A stretch of 32,391 nt of DNA. Source: a virus. The stretch is taken from IMG/VR virus record IMGVR_UViG_3300047564_005468, positions 1-32,391 of that record; one strand, written 5' to 3'. Numbering within the stretch: position 1 is the stretch's first letter; each line of letters starts with the position of its first letter. Shown in pieces: positions 1-6,924 of this stretch. Below the pieces are notes generated by a model. It had not been told where the DNA came from and searched no databases. It saw only the letters and a list, made by a program, of their open reading frames with translations. The position numbers and the translations under genes are program-made.

Positions 1-829
1 TCTCAACAGTTACTGTAGGATACTCTTGCTCAAAGGTGATAGGGAACCTTTCAAGGAATGCTTCATTAAGAACATTAGTTCCAATGAACCTACCATCATC
101 AGATCCTTTACCTTTAGTGTTTGCAGTAGCAAACACATTGAAACCTGCTTTAGGTGCAATATGCTTACCAATCTTTTTCAGGAAGACACCTTTACCTTCC
201 AGGACAGATTGCAGACACATGATTTTATTGGATGCAAGGTCAATCTCATCCAGAAGGAGGATTGCACCACGTTCCATTGCTTCAACCACAGGACCATTGT
301 GCCATACAGTTTCACCATTAACTAGACGAAAACCACCAATAAGATCATCTTCATCAGTTTCAATAGTGATGTTGACACGAATCAATTCACGTTTGAGTTG
401 AGCACATGCTTGCTCTACTCCAAAAGTTTTACCATTGCCACTGAGACCAGTAATGAAGGCAGGATAAAACAGACCAGAGGATACAACCTTTTTAATATCA
501 GTAAAATTACCAAAGTTGACGAAGGTATCATCTTTTACAGGAATCAAGTTTTGAACTACTGCAGGAAGGGAGTTAATAGTATCAGTTCCTTCTGCAGCAA
601 GAGAGTTATAAGTTTCTTCAAGTTCTTTCACAGTTACCTCAAGATTCCATTTGCCACGACCAGTTTTGTATGCTTGGAGATACTTAGATACAGTAGCATA
701 AGATGTATCAAAGTGAGTTGCAGCAACATGAAGATTGCTGGCATTAACTTCAGTACCAAAGTTTTCCTTAAGGTAACTAATGAATTGTTCTTGCATGGTC
801 TTGGGTTGATTACTTTGTAATGATAGCAT
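1..829 (-). CDS. cobS: CobS-like MoxR-family AAA+ ATPase, 3' end outside window
   Basis: This is an AAA+ ATPase of the MoxR/CobS type; the C-terminus lies beyond base 1. Counting from the Met at 829, a Walker A motif GLSGNGKT sits near residues 128-135. A Walker B motif LLLDEID is near 191-197, a sensor-1-like ATANT near 235, and an LERF segment that could hold the arginine finger near 260. In cobalamin synthesis CobS is the ATPase of the cobaltochelatase with CobN and CobT. Homologues are frequent in T4-like cyanophages, where their role is not settled. The next gene upstream encodes a VWA protein, so the two resemble a MoxR-VWA chaperone pair, and B12 synthesis need not be the function. I chose the start at 829 because the codons to a second in-frame Met at 796 look coding (SNQPKT); 796 is a real alternative. 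Neither start has a clear Shine-Dalgarno sequence. Confidence 0.85.
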   Translation of the reverse strand, partial: MLSLQSNQPKTMQEQFISYLKENFGTEVNASNLHVAATHFDTSYATVSKYLQAYKTGRGKWNLEVTVKELEETYNSLAAEGTDTINSLPAVVQNLIPVKDDTFVNFGNFTDIKKVVSSGLFYPAFITGLSGNGKTFGVEQACAQLKRELIRVNITIETDEDDLIGGFRLVNGETVWHNGPVVEAMERGAILLLDEIDLASNKIMCLQSVLEGKGVFLKKIGKHIAPKAGFNVFATANTKGKGSDDGRFIGTNVLNEAFLERFPITFEQEYPTVTVE

Positions 830-842
830 GGATATGGGGATT

Positions 843-867
843 GGGAACCATCCAGTGGACAGTTCCC
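843..867. other. inverted repeat between VWA gene and cobS-like gene
   Basis: GGGAAC (843-848) is mirrored by GTTCCC (862-867) with a 13-nt loop in the short spacer between the two genes. No T-run follows on the minus strand, so it is not a standard terminator. It could stabilise the mRNA end or modulate cobS-like translation; no function is shown. Confidence 0.35.
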
Positions 868-878
868 ATAGTGGCACA

Positions 879-3038
879 TTAGGCAATAAGATCAACAAAT
901 GAGGACAAAAGTTTCTTATTGGTCTTTTTCTTGCCAAGCATTTTCACAAATGCAGTTTTGATTTGTGCCTTAGATGCATCTTCAGGAACAACAAATTCCT
1001 CATTCTGAGACAAGGAAGTAGAAGGAAGAACATGGAACTGATCAAATCCAGTTCCAGTGAAAGTAATGAACTGATTCTTTTTAAAATCTGCTTTTACTTT
1101 CTCATAACTTCCATACTGTCTGCCATACCAAGCATAGCAATTCTTAAAGTCCCTAGAAGGTGTAATCCTAAAGTTGATAAGGTTTACCTGAGGAAACTTA
1201 TCCTTTAGAGAAGTCAGGATGACATTAGCATACTTAGGAAAGTTGCCATAATCATAAGGTTGATAGACTCTACCAGTTTTCTTATCACGAAGAGTAGTGC
1301 TGTAATATTTGGTATATCCAATACCCTCTTCATCATACCTTTTAACTACTTTTGTAGAGCTGTTTACATAACCTTCACCATCAGTAAGGAAAATGACATT
1401 AACTTTTTGCAGTTTATTTTTCATTTGGAATTGAGGAATAAGAGCATGAAGTGTCAGTAAAGTATCACCAAGAGGACTACCTGACAGATCAAGATGACGA
1501 GGATGAGGTCCAGATTTATGTTGAAATGCTGTGCAACATGCCCAGATATGCTTCATCTGTTGATCCAGTTCCTGAGAATTTACCTTGCTGGTAAAAAGAT
1601 TCATAAGTCTAAATGATTGTTCAGGTGCAATCACATTAGCAACCTTATTGAATACTGAAGGATGATTTGGTTGCAAGTCAACATAAGAATTACAATCCAC
1701 AGTAAATGCATACACTTCAAAAGGAATGTTCACCTTCCTGCAGAACCAAATAAGATTGAACAGTTGCTTACAAGTATCCAACATCCAATCTTGCATAGAT
1801 CCAGACCAGTCAAAGATAAAGATCAGACCATGATTCTTACCATCAGGAATTACAGATACTTTCTTGAACAGATCTTCATTGTACTTATAAGTATGCAGTT
1901 TGGAAGTATCCAGAACACCAGTACGTGCACTGGTAGCGCGAGCATACTGATCTGCAGACTTCTTACATTCAAACTCTTTTACAAGATAAGAAACTTCTTT
2001 CTCTGCGGACTTTTTGTACTTAACAAACTCTGCATTTGCAGTTGCAATCCACTCTGCAGAATATGATGATTGACTGTTGTAAAAATCTTTACAGAGTTTG
2101 TGAATATGATCATTAGGAATAATCACATTCTCAAGGAAGATCTCTGGAAGTTCCACATAGTTAGTTTCCTCTGAAAACTTATCTGTGAGATCTTGAGTTT
2201 TATCATCAAAAGATTTTGAAGTCTTAGACTCAAGTTCATCTACATCACCATGCTTATCGCTAGGTTCAGATCCCAATTCACTTGAAGGTGCTTGATTACT
2301 TGTAGTTACATCTTCACCTTGAGATTCTTCATTAGATGTAGAAGATTCTTGGGATTGTTGTTCCAGTTCCAGTTCATTATTGGATTGTGGTTGTTCACCT
2401 TGATTCATACCATCAGGAAGTTCCACTTCTTGACCACCAGACTCACCAGATTCCTGAGAAATCTCAGGCATTTCAGTCAGTTTTTCACGTTTGTACTTAA
2501 GAAACTCAACAAGTTCCTGTGCAAGATCAAGAACTTCCTTAAAAGTTTCCAGTTTGCTGATGCGAGTCAGAAACTCATTCTCTTGGTCAGAGAATGCAAT
2601 GTTATGGAATGCACCAATCTTGAAATACATGTTGATGCGATCAATCAGATTGAGTTCATCAAGATTAGTTTCTTGAGTGGAAAAGAAATCATCCTTATTC
2701 AGTTCATTATAACCATTGTAGAAAGTCTTAGAAAGACCAGGATATTTCTTCTTCATCAGACGTTCTACACGAACATCCTCAATCACATTGACAAAATCCT
2801 TAGGAACATCAGGATAATCAATTGTCCAATCAATGTTATCAGTAAACAATGCATGACCCACTTCATGACCCACCAGAAGATCATAAACAGTCTCAGATGC
2901 CTTATTCCACATAGGAAGGGTTAGAATCCTACGATCTACATCAAAACATGCTGTAGGCACTTTCTTGTGCTCAATGATAAGATTCTCAGTTGCCAGACAT
3001 TTGGCAAGAGATCCTTTTACTTCAAGGTTGACAGGCAT
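879..3038 (-). CDS. VWA protein with N-terminal HExxH metallopeptidase-like domain (CobT/DUF2201-like)
   Basis: This 719-aa protein has three visible parts. Residues 1-190 carry HEVGH (58-62), followed about 25 residues later by NVIEDVRVE (84-92), the layout of a gluzincin-type zinc site with a downstream acidic ligand. Residues about 190-300 are a Q/E/S/D-rich, probably disordered linker. The C-terminal half is a VWA domain with a MIDAS-like DWSGS (410-414) and a later LTDG (551-554). HExxH-like and ED-x-R-x-E segments next to VWA domains are known in the CobT, NorD and DUF2201 families, whose members pair with MoxR ATPases; here the CobS-like gene follows directly. Proteolytic activity is not shown, and the site may be structural. 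I placed the start at 3038 because a longer reading to 3221 would run through a promoter and a terminator. No membrane segment is visible. Confidence 0.8.
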   Translation of the reverse strand: MPVNLEVKGSLAKCLATENLIIEHKKVPTACFDVDRRILTLPMWNKASETVYDLLVGHEVGHALFTDNIDWTIDYPDVPKDFVNVIEDVRVERLMKKKYPGLSKTFYNGYNELNKDDFFSTQETNLDELNLIDRINMYFKIGAFHNIAFSDQENEFLTRISKLETFKEVLDLAQELVEFLKYKREKLTEMPEISQESGESGGQEVELPDGMNQGEQPQSNNELELEQQSQESSTSNEESQGEDVTTSNQAPSSELGSEPSDKHGDVDELESKTSKSFDDKTQDLTDKFSEETNYVELPEIFLENVIIPNDHIHKLCKDFYNSQSSYSAEWIATANAEFVKYKKSAEKEVSYLVKEFECKKSADQYARATSARTGVLDTSKLHTYKYNEDLFKKVSVIPDGKNHGLIFIFDWSGSMQDWMLDTCKQLFNLIWFCRKVNIPFEVYAFTVDCNSYVDLQPNHPSVFNKVANVIAPEQSFRLMNLFTSKVNSQELDQQMKHIWACCTAFQHKSGPHPRHLDLSGSPLGDTLLTLHALIPQFQMKNKLQKVNVIFLTDGEGYVNSSTKVVKRYDEEGIGYTKYYSTTLRDKKTGRVYQPYDYGNFPKYANVILTSLKDKFPQVNLINFRITPSRDFKNCYAWYGRQYGSYEKVKADFKKNQFITFTGTGFDQFHVLPSTSLSQNEEFVVPEDASKAQIKTAFVKMLGKKKTNKKLLSSFVDLIA

Positions 3039-3075
3039 TTGTGCTTTCTTTACTGTCCTTACAGGATAGCACAAA
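3038..3075 (-). promoter_or_regulatory. leader hairpin abutting the VWA start codon
   Basis: On the minus strand TTTGTGCT (3075-3068) pairs perfectly with AGCACAAA (3045-3038), whose last A is the first base of the start codon. Inside the loop a second stem, TCCT/AGGA, encloses three bases (3066-3056) and holds the only AAGGA-like ribosome-binding sequence nearby. The structure could limit translation initiation. Its 5' arm overlaps the T-run of the preceding terminator by three bases. Confidence 0.4.
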
Positions 3076-3099
3076 AAAAGGAGGCCACCACACCTCCTT
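3073..3099 (-). terminator. rho-independent terminator inside the VWA gene leader
   Basis: On the minus strand AAGGAGG (3099-3093) and CCTCCTT (3084-3078) form a perfect 7-bp stem with an 8-nt loop, running into a T tract that ends at 3073. It lies downstream of the sigma70-like promoter at 3177-3205 and only about 35 nt before the VWA start. It may end read-through from the fibre genes, act as an attenuator, or do both. Confidence 0.75.
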
Positions 3100-3160
3100 A
3101 GGACACTAACTAAACCGTCCACCACCAAAGACGGGTCTGGGGTCTCAAAGTTACAAAGAA

Positions 3161-3199
3161 CCCTCAAGACTTTTACATGATAACATGAGGTCTTGAGGG
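3161..3199. promoter_or_regulatory. 10-bp inverted repeat straddling the -10 box and predicted start site
   Basis: CCCTCAAGAC (3161-3170) and GTCTTGAGGG (3190-3199) are a perfect inverted repeat. One arm lies in the promoter spacer and the other at the expected transcription start; an inner CATG/CATG pair overlaps the -10 box. The geometry suits an operator for a dimeric DNA-binding protein. As RNA it could also form a hairpin at the end of the fibre operon transcript. Confidence 0.45.
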
Positions 3200-3205
3200 T
3201 GTCAA
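3177..3205 (-). promoter_or_regulatory. sigma70-type promoter for the VWA/cobS-like pair
   Basis: On the minus strand TTGACA (3205-3200) is a perfect -35 box. A 17-bp spacer separates it from TATCAT (3182-3177), one mismatch from the -10 consensus. Transcription would start near 3170, giving a leader of about 130 nt before the VWA gene. A host-type promoter suggests early expression, in contrast to the NATAAATA octamers in front of the structural genes. Confidence 0.65.
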
Positions 3206-3264
3206 GTTGACAAGATCTCAAACCATGAGTAGGATCACTCTGTCAGGGTTCAAGACAAATTATA

Positions 3265-3762
3265 TTATCCAATTAAATGTCCTAACCATTGAGATTGCAT
3301 ACCTCTAGCTCCTCCAGTAGTATATACTTCAATATAATCATTAACTGCCATTTCTATGACTGCAGATGATGTCATGATTTCATGGTCTGGGATAGCAGCA
3401 GATTGTCCTATTGGCCATGCATTAGCTAATCCGTTAGTTATTACTCCATTTTTGTAAAAAATAACTCCAGATGCACTTACATTAGAATATAATTCTAATG
3501 TAGCTATAAAATAGTAAAGTCCAGCAGCTGGAGCAGTAAATCTTGATGTTCCAGTATTATATCCAGATCCTTTATCATAAATTCTAGCTTCAAATGTATA
3601 TTTTCCAGCAGCAACTGTTCCACCATTGCTATATTGTACTGCCCAAAATGCAATTGTGTTTAAAATACGTACTCTTCCATTAGAATCTATAAATAAAGCA
3701 TCAACTCCATTAGTATGTTGTATTTTAGTAGCTTTTAATAGATCAGCATTAATTATACTCAT
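3265..3762 (-). CDS. small tail-tip adhesin-like protein with C1q-like head (copy A)
   Basis: This 165-aa protein has an N-terminal module of about 30 residues (IQHTNG and IDSNGRV within it) shared with the five similar small genes nearby. The C-terminal part, about residues 38-165, looks like a C1q/TNF-type jelly roll: a strand with KYTFEARIYDKGSGYN, then FTAPAAGLYYF, then a hydrophobic C-terminus ending WLGHLIG. It is a close paralogue of the gene at 4502-4999; by hand count about 129 of 165 residues are identical. Differences cluster at residues 93-116. In phages such heads usually occur as trimers on fibres. It is probably a virion surface protein, inferred from fold and position. It is the last gene of the fibre block before the early-type promoter. 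The leader is A-rich with no clear Shine-Dalgarno sequence. Confidence 0.7.
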   Translation of the reverse strand: MSIINADLLKATKIQHTNGVDALFIDSNGRVRILNTIAFWAVQYSNGGTVAAGKYTFEARIYDKGSGYNTGTSRFTAPAAGLYYFIATLELYSNVSASGVIFYKNGVITNGLANAWPIGQSAAIPDHEIMTSSAVIEMAVNDYIEVYTTGGARGMQSQWLGHLIG

Positions 3763-3830
3763 GGTATTTTTATTTTAATTTGATAGAAGAGCAATTATTA
3801 CTAATTGAAAATTAAAATTAATTATTTCTA

Positions 3831-4430
3831 TTAAATACTAACTATAGCAGCTGATACTCCACTTACTGATCCACTAGGAATTGAATTATTGTTTCCATAA
3901 AAGTCTCTATGTGTCCATTGGCTTGAGGAATAATTATGCTCTACTATTCCAGTAAACCACATATTTAATCCACCAGTAATTCCTGGACTAACAGATTGTA
4001 TTGCTACCCAAGGATTACCAGCATAAGTTAAGGTTACAAAATTAAATGTAGCTGTTCCTATTTTTGCTCCTGCAGTGACAGCAGTTGATGGAAAGGTAGT
4101 TTTGCTGCAAGCTATACTAAACATTGTATTTCTTTCTCCAGCTCCTCCTCTAAATCCATACATTGTACCAATAACACGAAATGTATCATTAGTATTAGTT
4201 CTTCCTACTAACATGTATTCTGGATATGACCCAGGATCAGCCCAAATTCCAACGTATTTTTCAATTAAATATCTTGTTCCACATGCTATAATACCATTTA
4301 CTTGCAATGGATGACTAGCATCAGTGAAACCAACTCCAACTTGTCCACCAGCACTAAATGTTATTCCAGATGCACCAGTGGAATGTTGAATTGTGTTTGT
4401 TTTAATTAATGATGCGTTTATAGTACTCAT
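3831..4430 (-). CDS. small fibre-tip protein with shared N-terminal module and different head
   Basis: This 199-aa protein begins with the same N-terminal module as its neighbours (MSTINASLIKTNTIQHSTG). The module is followed by a HPLQVNG segment typical of phage fibre proteins, where 'HPLxVNG' repeats link to C-terminal domains. The remaining residues, about 60-199, are rich in Gly, Ser, Thr and aromatics and end in SGVSAAIVSI. They do not resemble the C1q-like heads on either side, so this looks like the same anchor with another head. A perfect TATAAT (minus strand, 4456-4451) lies in its leader but lacks a good -35 box. It is flanked by two near-identical paralogues, so it may have inserted between duplicated copies. 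Function beyond virion adhesion is unknown. Confidence 0.6.
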   Translation of the reverse strand: MSTINASLIKTNTIQHSTGASGITFSAGGQVGVGFTDASHPLQVNGIIACGTRYLIEKYVGIWADPGSYPEYMLVGRTNTNDTFRVIGTMYGFRGGAGERNTMFSIACSKTTFPSTAVTAGAKIGTATFNFVTLTYAGNPWVAIQSVSPGITGGLNMWFTGIVEHNYSSSQWTHRDFYGNNNSIPSGSVSGVSAAIVSI

Positions 4431-4501
4431 AACTTTTTTATTTTTAGTTTATTATAATATGTATTATTAATTAAATTGATTAGAGTTGAAGTAAAATTAT
4501 A

Positions 4502-4999
4502 TTAACCTATTAAATACCCTAACCATTGAGATTGCATACCTCTAGCTCCATTAACTGTATATACTTCAATATAATCATTAACTGCCATTTCCACAATTGC
4601 TGATGATGTCATGATTTCATGGTCTGGGATAGCACCAGATTGTCCTACTGGCCATCCATTACCAGGCACTGGAAGTACTGATCCATTTTTATAAAAAGAT
4701 ATTCCAGATGCAACTGAAAGAGAATATAATTCTAATGTAGCTATAAAATAGTAAAGTCCAGCAGCTGGAGCAGTAAATCTTGATGTTCCAGTATTATATC
4801 CAGATCCTCTGTTGTAAATTGTAGCTTCAAATGTATATTTTCCAGCAGCAACTGTTCCACCATTGCTATATTGTACTGCCCAAAATCCAACTGTATTGGG
4901 TAAAGATACTCTTCCATTAGAATCTATAGTCAAAGCAGAAGATCCATTAGGATGTTGGATTTGAGTAGTTTTTAATAAATTAGCATTAACTATACTCAT
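4502..4999 (-). CDS. small tail-tip adhesin-like protein with C1q-like head (copy B)
   Basis: This 165-aa protein is a paralogue of the gene at 3265-3762 with the same length and the same motifs (KYTFEATIYNRGSGYN, FTAPAAGLYYF, ARGMQSQWLG). Residues 39-92 differ at only three positions between the copies, while residues 93-116 are largely different. The N-terminal anchor also varies moderately. The start codon follows a usable ribosome-binding sequence, AGGATGCC, in a 13-nt spacer after the 91-aa gene, so it is probably co-transcribed from the late promoter at 5311-5322. It is likely a surface-exposed fibre tip; the variable stretch could be a binding loop. Confidence 0.7.
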   Translation of the reverse strand: MSIVNANLLKTTQIQHPNGSSALTIDSNGRVSLPNTVGFWAVQYSNGGTVAAGKYTFEATIYNRGSGYNTGTSRFTAPAAGLYYFIATLELYSLSVASGISFYKNGSVLPVPGNGWPVGQSGAIPDHEIMTSSAIVEMAVNDYIEVYTVNGARGMQSQWLGYLIG

Positions 5000-5012
5000 G
5001 GCATCCTATTTT

Positions 5013-5288
5013 TTAATTTGCTTGGGAAATGGTTGCTGCTAATTGAATATCAAATTCATCCTGCATTTCTTTTCCTGATTTAATGGGGGCATTAATAACA
5101 ATATTTTCCTTTGATCCAGAAATAACACCACCCTCTGTGGTGACTCTTTCCAGCTCTTTTGCTACAATTTCTTCAATGGCTACCCTACATCTTTCTGAAA
5201 TTGTAGATTGAATCCATTCTTGAGGATCATAAGTAACATGTGCCAAAGCTTTGTCTTCTGCAGCATTTAATACGACTGTGTATTCCAT
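5013..5288 (-). CDS. conserved small phage protein of unknown function
   Basis: This 91-aa protein is mostly alpha-helical by composition. It has an acidic, soluble N-terminal half (SERCRVAIEEIVAKELERV) and no signal peptide or membrane segment. Similar short proteins occur among tail-fibre genes of T4-like cyanophages, but I know of no assigned function. It is embedded among six adhesin-like genes without sharing their N-terminal module, so it may be an assembly chaperone for the fibre tips; this is a guess from position. A doubled late octamer lies 22 nt upstream. Confidence 0.65.
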   Translation of the reverse strand: MEYTVVLNAAEDKALAHVTYDPQEWIQSTISERCRVAIEEIVAKELERVTTEGGVISGSKENIVINAPIKSGKEMQDEFDIQLAATISQAN

Positions 5289-5310
5289 AATTATTTTATA
5301 ATAACATTTC

Positions 5311-5322
5311 TATTTATTTATC
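5311..5322 (-). promoter_or_regulatory. tandem T4-type late promoter octamers
   Basis: The minus strand reads GATAAATAAATA, which contains two overlapping NATAAATA octamers (5322-5315 and 5318-5311). The T4 late consensus is TATAAATA, read by the gp55 sigma factor. The first octamer contains the TAA stop of the upstream gene, and the next start codon is 22 nt beyond the second. Confidence 0.6.
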
Positions 5323-5836
5323 CATAATACCATATTGATAAGTGAGAATGCTCTCTACCATACACATTGGCATTAGTAGTAATTATTCTTGGTTGCAATT
5401 GATCATTTGCAGCACAATCTATTGCAAATGTATAACTATTTACAAAATATAAGTTAAATCCATTTGTATTTGAATGAATTCCTCTTGCTGTTACATTAAC
5501 GCCGTTTTTATAAACATAAAGATGGCAAACTCCTCCGCTAGCCCCCATAAGAGCACTTGGGCAAATTAAATAAACTCCTGCTAATGGGCATGTAAAAATT
5601 CCAGTGCTAGTATTATAGTGCCCACCTTTATTTTCTGATGCTATATTATAAGTATATGCTACTGGGGTAGTTCCAAAGTTTTCCCAAGTTTCTGATCCAA
5701 TGTCTCGCCATCCATAAAAAAATGGATTTTCATTTACTGACATCATTCCATTTTGATTTATTAAAATGGAGGGATTTGATGCAGATTCAAATGAAATTTC
5801 TTGAGTTATAATGTCAGATGTAATTAATGTGCTCAT
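5318..5836 (-). CDS. fibre-tip protein with C1q-like head
   Basis: This 172-aa protein has an N-terminal module in the pattern of its neighbours, though diverged (MSTLITSDIITQEISF). A C1q-like head starts near residue 38: FYGWRDIGSETWENFGTTP, then GIFTCPLAGVYLI and LYVYKNGVNVTARGIHSN, ending HLSIWYYG. The GxFxCPxxGxY core and the IW strand near the C-terminus are shared with the genes at 5846-6361 and 6367-6876. A Shine-Dalgarno-like GAGGAAAA precedes the start. It is presumably a trimeric tip or decoration of a tail fibre binding the cell surface. Its stop codon is part of the late promoter for the next gene. Confidence 0.7.
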   Translation of the reverse strand: MSTLITSDIITQEISFESASNPSILINQNGMMSVNENPFFYGWRDIGSETWENFGTTPVAYTYNIASENKGGHYNTSTGIFTCPLAGVYLICPSALMGASGGVCHLYVYKNGVNVTARGIHSNTNGFNLYFVNSYTFAIDCAANDQLQPRIITTNANVYGREHSHLSIWYYG

Positions 5837-5845
5837 AAATTTTCC

Positions 5846-6361
5846 TCAACTAGTCAACCAAATTGAACAATGAGCATATGCTTCAGCATAAATTGTTGCT
5901 GCTCCAGTTTGAGCTCTAATTTGTAATCTATCTTGTTCTTTGCATCTTATCATAAAAATTGTAGATGAATGAGTCCAATTATTATTGCCAAGTGTATTTG
6001 AATGGACTCCTCTTGCAGTTACATTTATGTCATTAAGATATACATATAAAGTTGCAGAATTTCCTCCCTGACCAGTTAATGCTCCAGGACAAACCCCATA
6101 TACTCCTTCTACTGGGCAGGTAAATGTTCCAGTAGAAGGGTTATAACAATTTCCCCTATTAGTTACTGGAACATTGTAATTGTAAACTGCTGGAGTTGCT
6201 CCATAGTTTTCCCAAGTTGCTCCAGCAGACCTATACCCATAAAAAGCTGGTTGATTTGGAGCAACAGTCCTCCCAGAAGAGTCTAGAGTTATAGCGCTTG
6301 GAGAAAGAATTGAAGGTCTTATAGTATTTGTTCTTATTGTTGAAGCTATTAGTGTACTCAT
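5846..6361 (-). CDS. fibre-tip protein with C1q-like head
   Basis: This 171-aa member of the same family starts MSTLIASTIRTNTIRP and shares the LDSSGR segment of the N-terminal module. The head has FYGYRSAGATWENYGATP, GTFTCPVEGVYGV, LYVYLNDINVTARGVHSN and a C-terminal HCSIWLTS. Between these conserved strands the sequence differs strongly from the paralogues, with several Cys residues that differ between copies. It is 5 nt downstream of one paralogue and 9 nt upstream of another, so the three are clearly co-transcribed. A role in host adhesion is inferred from the fold and neighbours. Confidence 0.7.
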   Translation of the reverse strand: MSTLIASTIRTNTIRPSILSPSAITLDSSGRTVAPNQPAFYGYRSAGATWENYGATPAVYNYNVPVTNRGNCYNPSTGTFTCPVEGVYGVCPGALTGQGGNSATLYVYLNDINVTARGVHSNTLGNNNWTHSSTIFMIRCKEQDRLQIRAQTGAATIYAEAYAHCSIWLTS

Positions 6362-6366
6362 ATTTT

Positions 6367-6876
6367 TTACCCCTGAAACCAGATTGAGCAGTGAGCATGT
6401 TCTTTTCCGTAAATTGTTGCATTTCCTGTTACTACTCTCATAGCTAGTTGATCATTGACTGAACAATTAAAGGCAAAAACTTGAGAGTTTACTTTCCAAT
6501 AATTTCCTACATTATGATGAATACTATTAGCAGTTTGATTTATTCCATTTTTATAAACATACATGTAAGAATAACTTGCAGTATTTCCTCCCAAATATCC
6601 ACAGTGAATAAGGTAAACTCCTGCTAATGGACATGTAAATACTCCAGTTCCTGTATTATAATGGTTTCCTCTGTTTACTTGGGCAAGATTATAGTTATAA
6701 ACTACTGGAGTAGTTCCAAAGTTTTCCCAAGATTCTGATCCAATGTCTCGCCATCCATAAAACACAGGTAAATTTGGTCTTCTTACTCTATTAGCACTAT
6801 CAAAGGTTAAAGCTATAGCTCCAGAAGAGTGACTTATATTAGTACATTTTAATTTATTAGTGTTTACTGTGCTCAT
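6367..6876 (-). CDS. fibre-tip protein with C1q-like head
   Basis: This 169-aa protein is first in the cassette of small adhesin-like genes. The N-terminal module reads MSTVNTNKLKCTNISHSSG and is followed by LTFDSANRV. The C1q-like head contains FYGWRDIGSESWENFGTTP, GVFTCPLAGVYLI, MYVYKNGINQTANSIHHN and ends HCSIWFQG. It is closest to the protein at 5318-5836: the first head strand differs by a single residue (T/S) over 19. A late octamer CATAAATA lies 40 nt upstream of the start. Confidence 0.7.
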   Translation of the reverse strand: MSTVNTNKLKCTNISHSSGAIALTFDSANRVRRPNLPVFYGWRDIGSESWENFGTTPVVYNYNLAQVNRGNHYNTGTGVFTCPLAGVYLIHCGYLGGNTASYSYMYVYKNGINQTANSIHHNVGNYWKVNSQVFAFNCSVNDQLAMRVVTGNATIYGKEHAHCSIWFQG

Positions 6877-6916
6877 TATTAAGTTATAGTTTAGAATACT
6901 TTGCTAGAGTTTTCAT

Positions 6917-6924
6917 TATTTATG
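6917..6924 (-). promoter_or_regulatory. T4-type late promoter octamer CATAAATA
   Basis: CATAAATA on the minus strand includes the TAA stop of the preceding gene and lies 40 nt before the first C1q-like gene. One base differs from the T4 late consensus, at the position that also varies in the other copies in this window. Confidence 0.5.

Noticed and set aside
854-866. Exact 13-nt match AGTGGACAGTTCC shared with 30692-30704
   Set aside because: One copy is in a spacer hairpin and the other is inside the S74 coding sequence; a single 13-nt match in 32 kb is weak evidence for a functional element.
2292-2924. Plus-strand open frame of 210 codons opposite the VWA gene
   Set aside because: It is antisense to a well-supported gene with clear motifs and its product is low-complexity and hydrophobic.
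3039-3221. Extension of the VWA gene to an upstream Met at 3221
   Set aside because: The extra 61 codons cross the sigma70-like promoter and the terminator and look non-coding.
4451-4456. Perfect TATAAT before the 199-aa gene
   Set aside because: No acceptable -35 box at 16-18 bp in very AT-rich DNA.
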